From NCBI GenBank assembly GCA_963920635.1, contig OY987299.1, forward strand, positions 63,656,692 to 63,720,691: a stretch of DNA of 64,000 bases. Reading direction: 5' to 3'. The DNA is from Pseudeuparius sepicola (Eukaryota > Arthropoda > Insecta > Coleoptera > Anthribidae). A program made the position numbers and the translations under genes. Below, piece by piece: positions 32,250 to 43,360 of the stretch. How positions within the stretch are numbered: position 1 is the stretch's first letter; each line of letters opens with the position of its first letter. The notes under the pieces were generated by a model that was given only the letters and a program-made list of their open reading frames with translations, did no database searches and was not told where the DNA came from.

Positions 32250-32640
32250 AGTATCGGGGGGCGGGGCTTGTGCGTCGGCCACGATGTATACAGTATGATC
32301 CTGCGAACCTCGCCAAATCGCGAAAAAAAAAAGGCGGCCCAAACGGCCGAACAGCTTTTTCGATCGGGGTGCCCTCTGGCAGGCGAGAGGCCCGTATCCT
32401 TCGGCGGCCCCACGCAAAAATTGAACTCGACCGGCGCTCCCCGTTCCAATCGCTAGCCATTTTTCCCGAAAAAAACGGGAAAAAAATTCCGGGGGCCGAA
32501 CGGCTCTCCCGATTCGGACTCCCTTCAATAGGGTTGTTCCGTTGTTCCCCTTGAGCTCGGACGGCCGTACGCCAAATTTGGGTTCGAAATATCGAAAACT
32601 GCGTCCTGTAGACGAGAGCATAGGTACACGTATTACTACA
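32250..32640. repeat. GC-rich repeat family, copy 2
   Basis: A sharply GC-rich island with runs such as GGGGGGCGGGGC, GGCGGCCCAAACGGCCGAAC and CCGGGGGCCGAACGGC. Related to 20590-20930. The long overlapping frames on both strands (31919-32804) come from the composition: they differ in every frame and carry no domain. Confidence 0.65.
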
Positions 32641-33554
32641 CAAGAGCGGGAGCCACAACAAGGCCTATGGTCCGGCAGGGCCGGTAGGCGCTTGTTAACA
32701 AGTAACAAAATATACACATAATATAATATAAGTAATAATAAATACGATTCCTGGTGTGGATAAGTACCTACATTTTCGCCAAATAATATGGTAAATTTGG
32801 GCATTTAAACTACATTTTGATGTAAGTCGAATTTTTGTGAGAATTTTTCGCCAAGTGCGCCAAATGATGATTACCTATCTTCCGCTGCGGTTAAATTTGA
32901 ATAATATCTCTTGTGATTGACATGGCAGTTAGGGTCAATTTCATAACACATTCAACTAAAATATATTTTGACTTTAAAATTAGGTAAAGAGACTTTTGCA
33001 ACAATATTAAACAATGTTTGGGTTGTTAGAAAGCTCCTTTAATTTTAAAGGGATACTTTAGTTTGTCTATGAAATTGGCCCGTAATCATATCATTCTTAA
33101 ATTTTCGTCCTTTGGAAAGCCCAAAACGAATAAAAGTCACAAGTCTACCTACCGCCTGCCGTCAATAAGCAAAGAAAACCTAGCTACTTCAAGTTATTAT
33201 TATTACAATTTGACTTGCCGCCAGGTATATAACTAAGTTCTAGCATCCCTGGGCGATTCTAGGCATCTTGAGGCTTGAAATTGTAAAAACACGATTCTTC
33301 ACTTAGAACTTTTATAGAAATGTTTCGCTTTTGCACAAACAAAACAAATTTATAAAAAAACTGTCGCTAGCACTTCGGGCAGTCTGTTTTCACCCAGGGA
33401 CACACTGCCTCTTCGTAAAAATCGTAGGTACCACTACCCGCACTATAGAACAAATTCTTGTAAGTCTCTTATTATGTAAAATCAACTGACAAGGAGTGAC
33501 AGGCCACGCCACGCAAACCCGCAAGCCATGTTGCCAGCTTTCTCAACTTCAGGG
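32641..33554. other. no gene seen
   Basis: AT-rich, non-coding, without a recognised repeat end. Confidence 0.4.
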
Positions 33555-35330
33555 CTTGTCCTATAATAGAGTCGGCTGTGCCTGGAATGAAGTAAAAGAC
33601 ATACTTAAACAAGTCTTAAATGTTGGTTTGATGAAATGAAGGTATTAGGTATGAATTTTTCGAAAGCCAAGTATATTTGCTTTAGCTGTAACCGGTCTAC
33701 AATACCAGCCTTTAGAAATATTTCAATAACGCAGGAACAGATTTACTGGCTAAGACTAAAAACATAAGATACCTGGGAAACTAAATTGACAATTTTTTTA
33801 AATGGAACGTACATTTAACAGTATTAATTGAAAAGTTTAAGATCTATCTTATACAAATTTAAAAAATATGTTGCATCTTAAATATATCTAAGAAAAGATT
33901 TATTCATTATTACAATATGGCATTGTGGGATGGGGTGAAGCTTATGAAACTCACCTTAAGCCACTGGAAATAAAACAAAAGCAATTTATCAAAATAATGT
34001 ATAAACACAAAAGAACTTACCCGTACGAGCTTTCCTACAGCAACAGTGAACTCTTAGATGTTGGGCAAATCTATGCACTAAAAGTCATAACCCTGCAACA
34101 TGCAAAAAAATGTTCGTTATAAATTATCCTCCATGATTATGAAACAAGGCGTAGGGGAACCTGGGTAACAGTGACACACTTTTTTTCTTTTTACAATAAT
34201 TCGAAATTCAATGAGTTTTTTAAAATTATTTATTTAGCACTTTGTTTACAAAATATTCCCAAACCTATGTGAAAAACAGAATAGTCATACTATTGTCTTA
34301 TAAAAGTCTAAAGTAAATTGAAACTACACTTGACATTAAATTTGTCTCACTGTTACCCAGGGATGGAGAACACTGAGACACTAGTATCTGTTTACTTTTA
34401 GTTGAAGAGATAATTATACACAGAATGTATGCAATTTTATGGGTGTGTATCTGAGACTGAATTGAAAATCTTTTAATTTTGAGCACATTGTAAGTATACA
34501 AATGTAAGCAATTATCCGTTATATGGGGAAGAGTGAGACATACCTATGGGTAGTAATACTCACTGTTCTATTGTTGAAATTGTCTCACTGTTACCCATGG
34601 TACTGCGAAATGAATACATGATAACAATATGTACTAATCTCAAATATTATTCTTGAATTTTAACTGTACCAAATACCGTTTAACACTATAGGATACAGCC
34701 CCTATTTAATATAAAACCCGTCTCAGTTTCTGACAGTTCCTGCAGAAGCTCAATCTAACCGTTAAAAAATTAGAATTGGCTTGCAATTTTCACAGCAATA
34801 TCACAACTTCTAAACTGAATGAGCGGGAACTGTGAAAGTAGTGGAGAAGGCTGACCTTGGATCTTGCCATTATACACCTAGCGCCATCTATGAGCTATTT
34901 ATAGGAGCAGGGATATTTTGATGTCTCACTGTTACCCATGTGTCACTGTTACCCAGGTTCCCATACCCAAACAATACTTACAAACAGGAACGTTAAAAAC
35001 ATCTAACAGAATAAGTCAAGTCCTGAATTCTTTCAGGAAACACTTAATTTCTTGGATAAGATCCCTACCGCCGTTTGGTTGTAAAAAAATATATATTAAT
35101 CTCCAATTAAAAACAATGAGGGGACCAGCGGAAGGGAAGGGGGAGTGGGAGATGGTGGAGGGAGAGGGTTGGATTATACTTCTTAATATCAATGAACCTA
35201 CCTCTATTTATCACGATGCTTTACTTACCTCTATGAATGCGTCTACCCACTGGGACGACTGGATAGGAGAAATACATAATATTTATTCACTCAACGCTAT
35301 TTATGGTTCATGTTTATATAATTAGGTATC
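33555..35330 (+). pseudogene. LINE reverse transcriptase C-terminal part, split by a MITE
   Basis: In changing frames the region encodes the part of a Jockey/CR1-like LINE after the catalytic motif: NFSKAKYICFSCN, then after frame breaks LLQYGIVGWGEAYETHLKPL (33900-33960) and EIKQKQFIKIMYKHKRTYP. At 34152 the sequence is interrupted by the TA-flanked element 34154-34963. Beyond it the same frame resumes with TQTILTNRNVKN, consistent with HDYETRR on the left side being its neighbour before the insertion. Stops and frameshifts show it is dead. A purine-rich tract (35117-35175) follows and may be 3' non-coding. Confidence 0.72.
34154..34963. mobile_element. TA-flanked MITE with internal iterons
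   Basis: The inverted ends (34155-34178 and 34939-34962) share GGGAACCTGGGTAACAGTGA then CACA without mismatch. TA lies at 34152-34153 and 34964-34965, as for Tc1/mariner-type transposition. Inside, the related 16-mer GTCTCACTGTTACCCA recurs at 34344, 34582 and 34923, all in the same orientation and next to the shorter form in the right end. No open frame of note: a non-autonomous element. Confidence 0.88.
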
Positions 35331-35588
35331 ATATTTAGTTTGTAAAAAAAAATCTGCTTGGTGGAGGGCGATCACATATTTGTAATTTGCGTGAACTAAT
35401 TTGATTGTCTAGATTAGGAATTGGTTTATATTTTTAATAGTTTAGTATGGCTACTTTGGACCTGCATACAATACTATAATATGTTAACAACGTTCTCTTA
35501 CAAGTTCGTATTGACTGAGAGCATTTTTTGTGACTGTTGACATTACTCCGTGGTCGTTTTAATTTCAGTCAACTAAATTTTGTTTCAG
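35331..35588. other. no gene; intron sequence before the collagen exon
   Basis: Non-coding; ends in the splice-acceptor tract TTTTGTTTCAG of the collagen exon at 35589. Confidence 0.6.
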
Positions 35589-35786
35589 GGTTCGTGCCAA
35601 GGCTGCGCCACTCCTCCACGCTGTAACTGTACTGACTTAAAAGGTCGGCCGGGCGCACCAGGACCCAGGGGCCAGTCGGCGTCCGATGGCGAGCCGGGGG
35701 AGACGGGACCACCTGGTTCATCCGGGCCCAAGGGTGAAAAGGGTGCCGATGGCGAATGGGGATCACCGGGCGAAAGAGGACCACGC
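35589..35786 (+). CDS. Collagen type IV alpha chain, 7S-domain exon
   Basis: Exon of 198 bp (66 codons, phase 0 at both ends) between TTTTGTTTCAG and GTAAGT. It encodes [20 protein letters not shown], then Gly-X-Y triplets ([12 protein letters not shown], one interruption ASD, then [33 protein letters not shown]). The C-x2-C...C-x-C cluster followed by triplets matches the amino-terminal 7S region of type IV collagen, which cross-links four protomers in the basement-membrane network. Collagen IV is a secreted extracellular-matrix protein. The signal-peptide exon must lie upstream. Insects usually have two collagen IV genes; I cannot say which one this is. No defect is seen, so the gene is probably functional. 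Confidence 0.93.
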
Positions 35787-36179
35787 GTAAGTACAACATC
35801 AATAATCACATTTCTTAAATTTATTGTAAGCTGTGCGTAAAATGTCCTTTCTTTACAACCACCAACAAAATCGAATGAATGTCGCGATTTCAAGGAGCAA
35901 CATTCAGTTCCAGCCCTATAGTGTGCGAAAACATTATTTTTGAGTTCACCAGCGTATCCATTATTAAAAGCAACATGACTAACGGAAGAGAATTTGTATA
36001 AAAATATAGCGTGCAACACCCGAGCAAAACTCCTTTGGTACACAAATAACTTCGAGGATCGCTATGCTATAACATCAAGAAATAGTGTTAGTTCATACAA
36101 GCCTTTTCACATGTGCCAATATGAACCAATGAATTGCCATAATTTTTAAAACTATGACCAAATCAGATGATGATTTCGG

Positions 36180-36684
36180 CGACTATTTCCCTCGTCTTAA
36201 TTTCCACCAATCACAAACGCGCAATTTTGAATTACCAATGGTTTGTAGATGGAAAAACTGCATGACAGCACCAGTTTTTTCGAGTTTACCCGCGGCAAAA
36301 CTTGACAGCTGTTGTGATTAAATAAATTACCTGTTTTTCAGTTTTCAAATTAATACCTACATATTTATTATGTATGCATGTATAATAAGTAGCATGTTTT
36401 GTAAGCTATGTGTATGCAGAATAATCTGTTACTCATGAAATAGTCTTGTCAAATACCATTCGGGCATCTAATTTTTCCCGTGAAAAAAAATCCAAAAAAA
36501 CACAATGCTAAGTAATATTTTTTTAACAAAATGCATTCGTGCAGGTGCAAAAATTCTCGTCTTCGACTCGGATTTTTGTTGCCACCAGCACTCATGCTTC
36601 TTGGTAAAATATTACCTGGCAACGTGTTTTTTCGATTTTTTTCGGAAAAATTAGATGTCCCTATGATATTACTTGCGATAATAT
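36180..36684. repeat. Dispersed repeat family A, copy 2
   Basis: Second copy of the repeat at 15023-15465, with an additional block of roughly 60 bp containing TTAAATAAATTACCTGTTTT. Its right end meets repeat C directly. Confidence 0.85.
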
Positions 36685-37372
36685 AGTCCTCCTTACGGCA
36701 GAATGCGTGCGACGTAAGGGGGAAGAACTCGCAAATATTATAGAATTAGTCACAGTTTAGGGGCGTAGCTCAATTTTGTGTAACTCACTGACTTAATTTT
36801 CATATAATTGTTATTTAATTTATTGTTAATATTATTCTTAACAGTGATGCCTTAGATTATGGAGGAAGGCAAACCCTTATAACATTGGCAATTATTTCTC
36901 GTGCTTGAGAATGCAACGTTCTTCCCTGTTTACTCATTTTGCACACGATACCTCCCGAACATACGAAACGCCACTGAGCTCTCTGAGCCGGCGGAAAAAA
37001 CTTGCCAGCGGCCTAAAAAATGAGGTCTGTATGGTAACCCAAATACGCAGTTAAATTTACGTACTATAGAAACAGGCACAAAACGCGTTGGCTAACTGAT
37101 TTTGTCAGCTGTATTGCCGTATTTCAAAGGCGATGGTAGACGCGACGATGTTGAAAAAATATAATAGGTGTTTTATCACATCGCGTTAAAAATAAATGAT
37201 AAACAAAAATGGGTAAGTGGTCCCATGATGAGCTTTATTTTTTCGGTATAACAGAGTTCAGAAATTCGGCTTCAATATGATAAAACTTGTATTCGCCAAT
37301 AAATAACGACTACTCGTATAGGAAATCTCTCAACGCTGCCCGCATTCTTTAGAAACGTTTTCTTTCGTGCTT
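36685..37372. repeat. Dispersed repeat family C, copy 1
   Basis: Starts TAGTCCTCCTTACGGCAGAA and ends near AGAAACGTTTTCTTTC. It is collinear and closely similar to 43361-44062 over about 690 bp, with shared landmarks GAGGAAGGCAAACCCTTATA and ACAAAACGCGTTGGCTAACT. No open frame. It could be an LTR or a satellite-like unit; the ends lack TG...CA. Confidence 0.85.
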
Positions 37373-38750
37373 TGGACTATACCACTAGTGGTATTTTCGG
37401 ATGTCACAAGTGCCGGAAATTTGATAGATACATTTTTCGAACGCGATATTTTGCCTAGAAAGATCACGAGTATAAATTGGTCCCTTTATTATCTGAAAAT
37501 AAAAGGCCGATTTGTACGAGTATTGCTTATAAGGGAAAAGTAGCCCTTGAGAATAAATTTATCAAGAAAAACTTCCCGGCACGTGTGGTTTTTGTTGAGA
37601 ATATTTCAGGAATATCATTCCTTTAATAATTTCTTGTATATTTATACATATCTGCAAAACAATCTATTTTGAAAAAGTTTCCTGTACTGAAAAATCACGA
37701 AAGTGTCAGATTCGTCTGGGCCATAACACTCTGATATCCGTCCAAGGCAGGCGCGACTTTTTCTACTTTTTGACACGGATTTATTTTCTGAATGTAAATA
37801 AATACAAAAATTTAAACAGATTTCGAATATATACAGTTTAGCAATCTATAAATTAGACACATTTATTTAAATCCACATTGTGCCATTATACGGCAACATA
37901 ATTTTCATCTGCAAAATTTAGAACATACAAATTTTGGCAAGTAGTTTGTATTGAGCAGATCCATGGATACAAGCAGTATGAGGGAAATAATCGTATGTAA
38001 TATCACTAGTGCAGGAAATTTTATCGATAATTTTTTAGAAAGCGCTATTTTGGCTAGAAAGATCACGAGTATAAATTGGGCTTTTATTTTCTGATAAAAT
38101 CCCTCGAGCTTCGCTCTCGGGATTTTATTTCTGAAAATAAAAGCTCAATTTGTACGAGTGGTTTTGCTAATGGGCAAAATAGGGCTTGAGAATAAAATTA
38201 TCTAGAAAAATTTCCGGCACGAGATTATTGCACGAATACGATTTAATAATTTCTGTATTATTTTTTTCTATGTTTACATTTAAAAAACGACTCATTTTGA
38301 ACGACTGTAGCGTTCGAGTAAACAAACATGACGCTTATGTATCCAAGGCAAATGCGATTATACCTACACCCTGTCGGCGTTGGTTTAGTTTCTGAATGTG
38401 TCATAAATTTAAACGGAGGCGGGGGTCTAAATAACAAGAATTTAGCAATGTAAAAGTTATATAAATTCATTGATATAATGCTTAATAATACCGCAACATA
38501 ATTTATAAGCTGCATAATATAGAACAGTGTGAAACACACAAACTTTAAGAAGTAGGTACGTGTTTGTATCCAACAGACTCGCGGTTGCTAAGCAACGAAG
38601 TGATAATTTGCACAAGTGCAATTACCGGTAATTGCACTAGTGCAAATTATCGCTAGCAGAGGCATATCATTGGTTGGATTTTTATGGAAGGAGCTACCTT
38701 ATTGGATGCAAGCACTATGAGGGAAATAATCGCTGAAATCCTATTCTCTT
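37373..38750. repeat. Repeat family B, copies 2 and 3, with hairpins
   Basis: Copy 2 is at about 37401-37590 and copy 3 at about 37995-38225. Between the halves of copy 3 lies a hairpin, ATAAAATCCC-TCGAGCTTCG / CGGGATTTTAT (38095-38131). 37385-37400 has the palindrome ATACCACTAGTGGTAT, also seen at 3718. 38605-38650 has GTGCAATTACCGGTAATTGC, another palindrome. No gene. Confidence 0.65.
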
Positions 38751-39296
38751 AGTTATGCCGTTGTTAACAATTGACAAGGATTAATGTGGTCAGGGGCGGA
38801 TTAGAGCTATGTTTGGCCCTAGGCTAAATTTATTGAAGGACCCCTTGACCTGTCGCAATAAAAAAATTAGGTAAAATTTAGGTAAAACTTTAAGTGCCCA
38901 TAGTTTTTTATCAACAATTTTATTTATTTTATAAAACGAAATATTGAAAAAATATTAATTTAACATTTAACTTTATGTACTATAAGAACAGAGTAGATAC
39001 ATATAGGTCTTATTATCAATTAAAGTTATGCCGTTGTTAACAATTGACAAGGATTAATGTGGTCAGGGGCGGATTAGAGCTATGTTTGGCCCTAGGCTAA
39101 ATTTATTGAAGGACCCCTTGACCTGTCGCAATAAAAAAATTAGGTAAAATTTAGGTAAAACTTTAAGTGCCCATAGTTTTTTATCAACAATTTTATTTAT
39201 TTTATAAAACGAAATATTGAAAAAATATTAATTTAACATTTAACTTTATGTACTATAAGAACAGAGTAGATACATATAGGTCTTATTATCAATTAA
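38751..39296. repeat. Exact tandem duplication, 2 x 273 bp
   Basis: 38751-39023 and 39024-39296 look identical base for base by eye. The unit contains 40 bp of flanking repeat plus the first 233 bp of the hAT element at 38791, so it arose after that insertion, or it is an assembly error. Confidence 0.9.
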
Positions 39297-39507
39297 AACC
39301 TTTTTTTCCTGGCTTTTATACTTGCAAAGCTTGCCACAATTTTTTGTTTCTATATTATTAAGGATTCGGGTTGTTGTTCTCAACAAATAGGTTCTTCTAA
39401 AACAAAGTAAAAAATAATATCCGAAATTATGCATCTACCTAAATCGAGACCTAAAGAGCGAAAAAATCCTAAAAAAAGCTAAAAACAAAAAATGCATATA
39501 CCTATAC

Positions 39508-39885
39508 TAAAATCGAACAATCCTTAGGCCTGGCGTAAATAAAACCACGTGTTCAATGACGTTCCGCGATTGGTCGGTAGGCTATAAAATTTCACCCGAC
39601 TCGGCAACAGGGACGTACTCGATCGCAAAAGTGTAGTTATGCGATTTTATCTTGTTGTTTTCAGCTATTTAGACACTGCCACAAATCATGTTATCAATGT
39701 TTTGAACCATTTTAATTAAGCCAATAATTTTTTTCTGAAATATTTTGATGTAAACAATTGTAAAACTAAAATTAAATAAAAGTCGTGCCTCAGTGCGACC
39801 CTGGCGAATATCTCAACGCGCGTGCTCTTGTTTACGCCAGGCGTAAGGCGTATAAGAGTTGCTCGATTTTAGTATTAGTATTAAT
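39508..39885. mobile_element. Small TIR element inside the hAT element
   Basis: Left ATACTAAAATCGAACAATCC then GCCTGGCGTAAA and, inverted at the right, ATACTAAAATCGAGCAACTC then GCCTGGCGTAAA. Middle non-coding. A MITE of about 380 bp. Confidence 0.7.
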
Positions 39886-40044
39886 GTTTTTGAAAAAAAC
39901 AACATTTATTTTTGGAACATTTTGCAAAACTTCGGCTTGCCTTTAATTTTGCAATTTTTCTTTTTTTTTGCTCCACTTGGAACCGAGCTCGTTTGAGGAA
40001 CACCACTCATCTTTTTATTACTTTTAATTGCTTGTAGTTACTGA

Positions 40045-40135
40045 CACCAGTGACTATCACTATAGAATCTCTAGTGACTATATCTATAGTATAGATATAG
40101 TCACTGATATATCTATAGTATAGATATAGTCACTG
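40045..40135. repeat. Palindromic TATCTATAG block
   Basis: 40073-40105 is a hairpin with 16-bp arms (AGTGACTATATCTATA and its complement) around one base; the right half is repeated directly at 40109-40133. A shorter relative lies at about 20095-20122. Confidence 0.8.
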
Positions 40136-40639
40136 CTGACACTAAATTAACGTAACCTAACTTATGAAAGCACAGAGAATAGAGTGGACAACAGAACATT
40201 AAACACGACTGACCCCATCGTCGGCAGCGGCGGCACTGGCGGCAGCGCCACGCCGTGGGCAGATGCCGATATATGCGATATCTTCGTATCATTCATGCGT
40301 CATTGTGGACTAAATAGAGTAGAGAGTCACTGTGGGCCAAATAGAGTACCTAACAGCCTAGATTAAAAAATAAGGAGTGATGTTTTCTTTGTCTGAAATT
40401 TGCAATTGCCAGATTAACCCTGCCAGCCGCTCGAAGGAGGGATAAATAGCCCCTCGGGCCTGGGGAATGGCCAAGCAGCCCAACCCAATAAAAAAATGCA
40501 AAATGTAAAACCTTTTCCAATTTCGAATTCCGATCGAAACATCGAAATAAGAACGGGCCCCCTAAAGCCTTGGGCAAGGGGGAAAGGAACAAAAGGAAGC
40601 CTACTGGAGTAACACTCCGGGACAAAGACAAGCTAAAAG

Positions 40640-41065
40640 ATTTTTGACCTATTCGCCTCAGAACGCCAAAAAGCTTCTCACTCTAAACAAGAATGAATTA
40701 AGACTCATCACAGGTCTCCTGACTGGACACTGCCCTTTAAGATATCATCTTAAAAAAATGGGCAAAACAGACAATGGACTATGCAGATTCTGCAACGAAC
40801 GGGATGAGACTAGCGAGCACATACTGTGTGAGTGTCCCCTCTTAATTCGAAACAGACTTAAATATTTCGAAAGGATCAATATAAATCCAAATGAAATTGG
40901 CAACTTAGCCCCAAGGAAAATACTAAGCTTCGTCAAAAGCCTAGGTGACCTTGGAATTTATTAGAGCAGGGTCATTCACAAAAGATCTAATCAGGTCGCA
41001 GTGAAGAAAGGCCGTAAGGGCAAAAAAACGACCCCTAAGAAATCTACAATCTACAAAGCCTTGGG
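40640..41065 (+). pseudogene. LINE 3' coding end with CCHC finger
   Basis: The frame 40644-40964 encodes NKNELRLITGLLTGHCPLRY then HLKKMGKTDNGLCRFCNERD and TSEHILCECPLL, ending GIY. This matches the very end of the pol ORF of insect LINEs of the R1/I/LOA type with an RNase H domain: S-LLTGH--L--HL---G----CR-C---EETSEHILCECP. The finger C-x2-C...H-x4-C is intact. The following non-coding tail carries ACAATCTACAAAG at about 41044-41056, which would be the LINE 3' end. It is 5'-truncated, as usual for LINE insertions, and lies just inside the right end of the hAT element. Confidence 0.78.
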
Positions 41066-41118
41066 CCCCTAGGCTATAGCCTACTCTGCCTATAGGGTAA
41101 TCCGCCACTGAATGTGGT

Positions 41119-41219
41119 AACTAAAACTGATAACGTGATAACTTCTTCACATTACCAAATTTAATTTAAGACTAGAAGATTTTTTCCCTGAAATTTGAGC
41201 TTTTGGGGCTCAGCCTTGT
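41119..41219. repeat. Right flank repeat of the hAT insertion
   Basis: Continues the repeat interrupted by the hAT element (TAACTAAAACTGATAACGTG, then CTTCTTCACATTACCAAATT), the inverse of 3610-3670. Confidence 0.75.
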
Positions 41220-43342
41220 TTGTTATTATTATTATTATTATTTAGACCCCGGGTATCCCGGATAAAATAAGGATCTGGCACGGACGAGACCCTTGCCATG
41301 TTATCGGGCCCTAGGTGACACTAATGTTGTTGGATGAACCTGAATTTCACATGAATTTCCTGACGGTTCGGGTTGTCGCAAGTAGTACCGCTTTTTGCAT
41401 GGACCTGTAAAGATTATCAGTTAGACCAAGTTCTTTGATGTTTCTCAGCAAACTTTTTGGTATAACACCAGTTGTTGACACGATGATTGGAACCGTCTGA
41501 ACGTTCTTCATTTCCCATTGCCCTAATTCCTTCTTCTAAGTCTCTGTACTTCGCGATCTTCTCGGCCTGCTTCACACACAGGTTGTTGTTGTTTGCGATG
41601 GCCACATCAATCAGAGTTGTCTTCCTAGAAATTTTATCAACTATCATAAGGTCTGGCCTGTTATGGGAAACTCGTTGGTCTGTCAGAACTGTACGATCCC
41701 AGTACATCTTGTAGTTGCTGTTTTCAAGAACAGGCTCCGGTGTTTAGCTGTAATATGGGACCCTCTCTGCCTGCACAAGCAGCAGTTTTTCCGCCAGTTC
41801 CTGGTGCAAGATCTTGTCAACCGAATCGTGTCGTTCCTTATATTCCGTTAATGCGAACATCTGACATCCTCCTGTTATGTTCTGGACTGTTTCTGAAGTT
41901 TGGCACCCATATCTGCATCTGTCATCCACTACCGATGCATCTCCTACAATGAATTTTAAGTAGTTGTGAGTTGGTATAACCTGATCTTGTATGGCCAGTA
42001 AGAAGCCTTCCGTCTCGGGGAACATCCGTCCCGAGGTCAGCCAATAGTTCAACGATAACTTGTCGACATGTTCCTGGTTAACCTCATTAGGATGCCTCCT
42101 GTGCAGCGGCTTCTCCAACTACATCTGTAGTTTATCATTGTCGGTTCGGTGGTGATTTTGATGCTCGTGTTCCCTCAGATGTAGCGGTGTTGAGACGTCT
42201 GCTCCGCATATAGCTTTATGTAGTGTGGAGCTGTTGGCCTGCCTGTGGAAATAATTACGCAGATTTAATATTTGTTGGTCCAATTGCTGGTTGAGGTCTG
42301 CCAATCCTCTTTCTCCTAGTTGACGTGGCAGCGTTGTTCTTTCTACGGCGCTATGGGGATGATGTTTATGAGCCTTTGTCATCAGTGTCCTAACTTTTCG
42401 CTGTGGGTTGTTGATGTCCGTGTTGGTCCAATTCATTATTCCGAACGAATAGCTGAGTACAGAGCATGCATACATGTTTACGGCCTTATACAAATTCCTG
42501 CTGTTAAGATCAGTTCACACTACTTGTCTTACTATGTTGATGAATTCGTTCGTTAGATCGGTCTTCATTGTTCGACCGTCTATTGTTTCATCTCGAGATA
42601 CTTGTATGTATCTCCCATGCTCATTGCTTCGATCTCCTGGCCGTCCTGCATCTCGTGTGCGCCTCTACAATTTTAAGCATTTGCGTTAGTTGGTTCTTGG
42701 TTGCGGCCATCAGTTTTAAATCATCCATATAATATAACATGTGATTCAACTTGATCACTTCTGCGTTGTTGCATTTGATAGTGAAGCCGTATTTCGTAGA
42801 GTTCAGCCGATGTGATAGGGGGTTCAGCGCCATGCAGAACTATAGTGGACTGAGTGAATCTTCTTGGAAAATCTCTCCTCGAATGATGATTGTGTCGGTC
42901 TCGATGTTACTGCTTGCGGTTCTGAGTTGTATCTTAGTGAGCCATGTTGTCATAACGTGTTCTAAAAAGGAAACTGTATGATGATCTATTTTATACAGCT
43001 TTAAAATACCTGTGAGCCACTCGTGAGGTACGGAATCAAATCCTTTTTTGTAGTCCACTTAAGCCGTGTAGAGTTGCTTGGAATGAGCCTAGTTGAAGAT
43101 GACAGAGTCTACGATGAGTTGCTCTTTGCATCCCATTGCGCCCTTCGCGCAGCCCTTCTGCTGCATCGCTCGCAGTGAGCATATATTCGCTGCGTAAGGA
43201 AAGATGTAATTATTTTGTACATCGTAGGCAGGCAGATTATTGGGCGGAACTTGGCAGGGTTATCTGTATTGCGCTGGTCTTTTGGCAAAAGGTACGTTGC
43301 TCCCTGCGTAAGAAACAATGGCATTTTCAGAGGATCGAGCAA
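41220..43342 (-). pseudogene. R2-superclade LINE (RT + restriction-like endonuclease)
   Basis: Read on -, in several frames: LLPKDQRNTDNPAKFRPIIC then LPTMYKII (43342 down), MDYKKGFDSVPHEWL (motif A), MLYYMDDLKLMAATKNQL (catalytic YMDD), then SYSFGIMNWTNTD and HHPHSAVERTTLPRQLGERG in the thumb region, then a cysteine finger CRYGCQTSETVQNITGGC in which the usual His is Asn. Finally NRPDLMIVDKISRKTTLIDV has the PD...D pattern of the C-terminal PD-(D/E)xK endonuclease of R2/R4-type LINEs, followed by an (AAT)n tail near 41222-41243. At least five frame breaks make it dead. The 5' part (Myb/zinc-finger N-terminus) is cut off at 43342. Confidence 0.85.
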
Positions 43343-43360
43343 GATAGTTACCTATAATAG

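Larger units (their letters stand above)
38791..41110. mobile_element. hAT-type element with cargo
   Basis: The ends CAGGGGCGGATTA and (opposite strand) CAGTGGCGGATTA differ at one of 13 positions. The 8-bp direct repeat AATGTGGT flanks them exactly (38783-38790 and 41111-41118), the target-duplication length of hAT transposases. The flanks on both sides match the continuous repeat at 3590-3715 (inverted), confirming insertion. Inside are a small inverted-repeat element (39508-39885), a palindromic block, GC-rich patches and a LINE 3' end; no hAT transposase is visible, so it is non-autonomous. Confidence 0.88.

Noticed and set aside
31919..32804. Four long overlapping frames (104-211 codons) on both strands
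   Set aside because: All lie in the GC-rich repeat island, where stops are rare in every frame; none shows a domain.
35585..36043. 152-codon frame on - over the collagen exon
   Set aside because: Complement of Gly-X-Y codons extended into intron; no domain.
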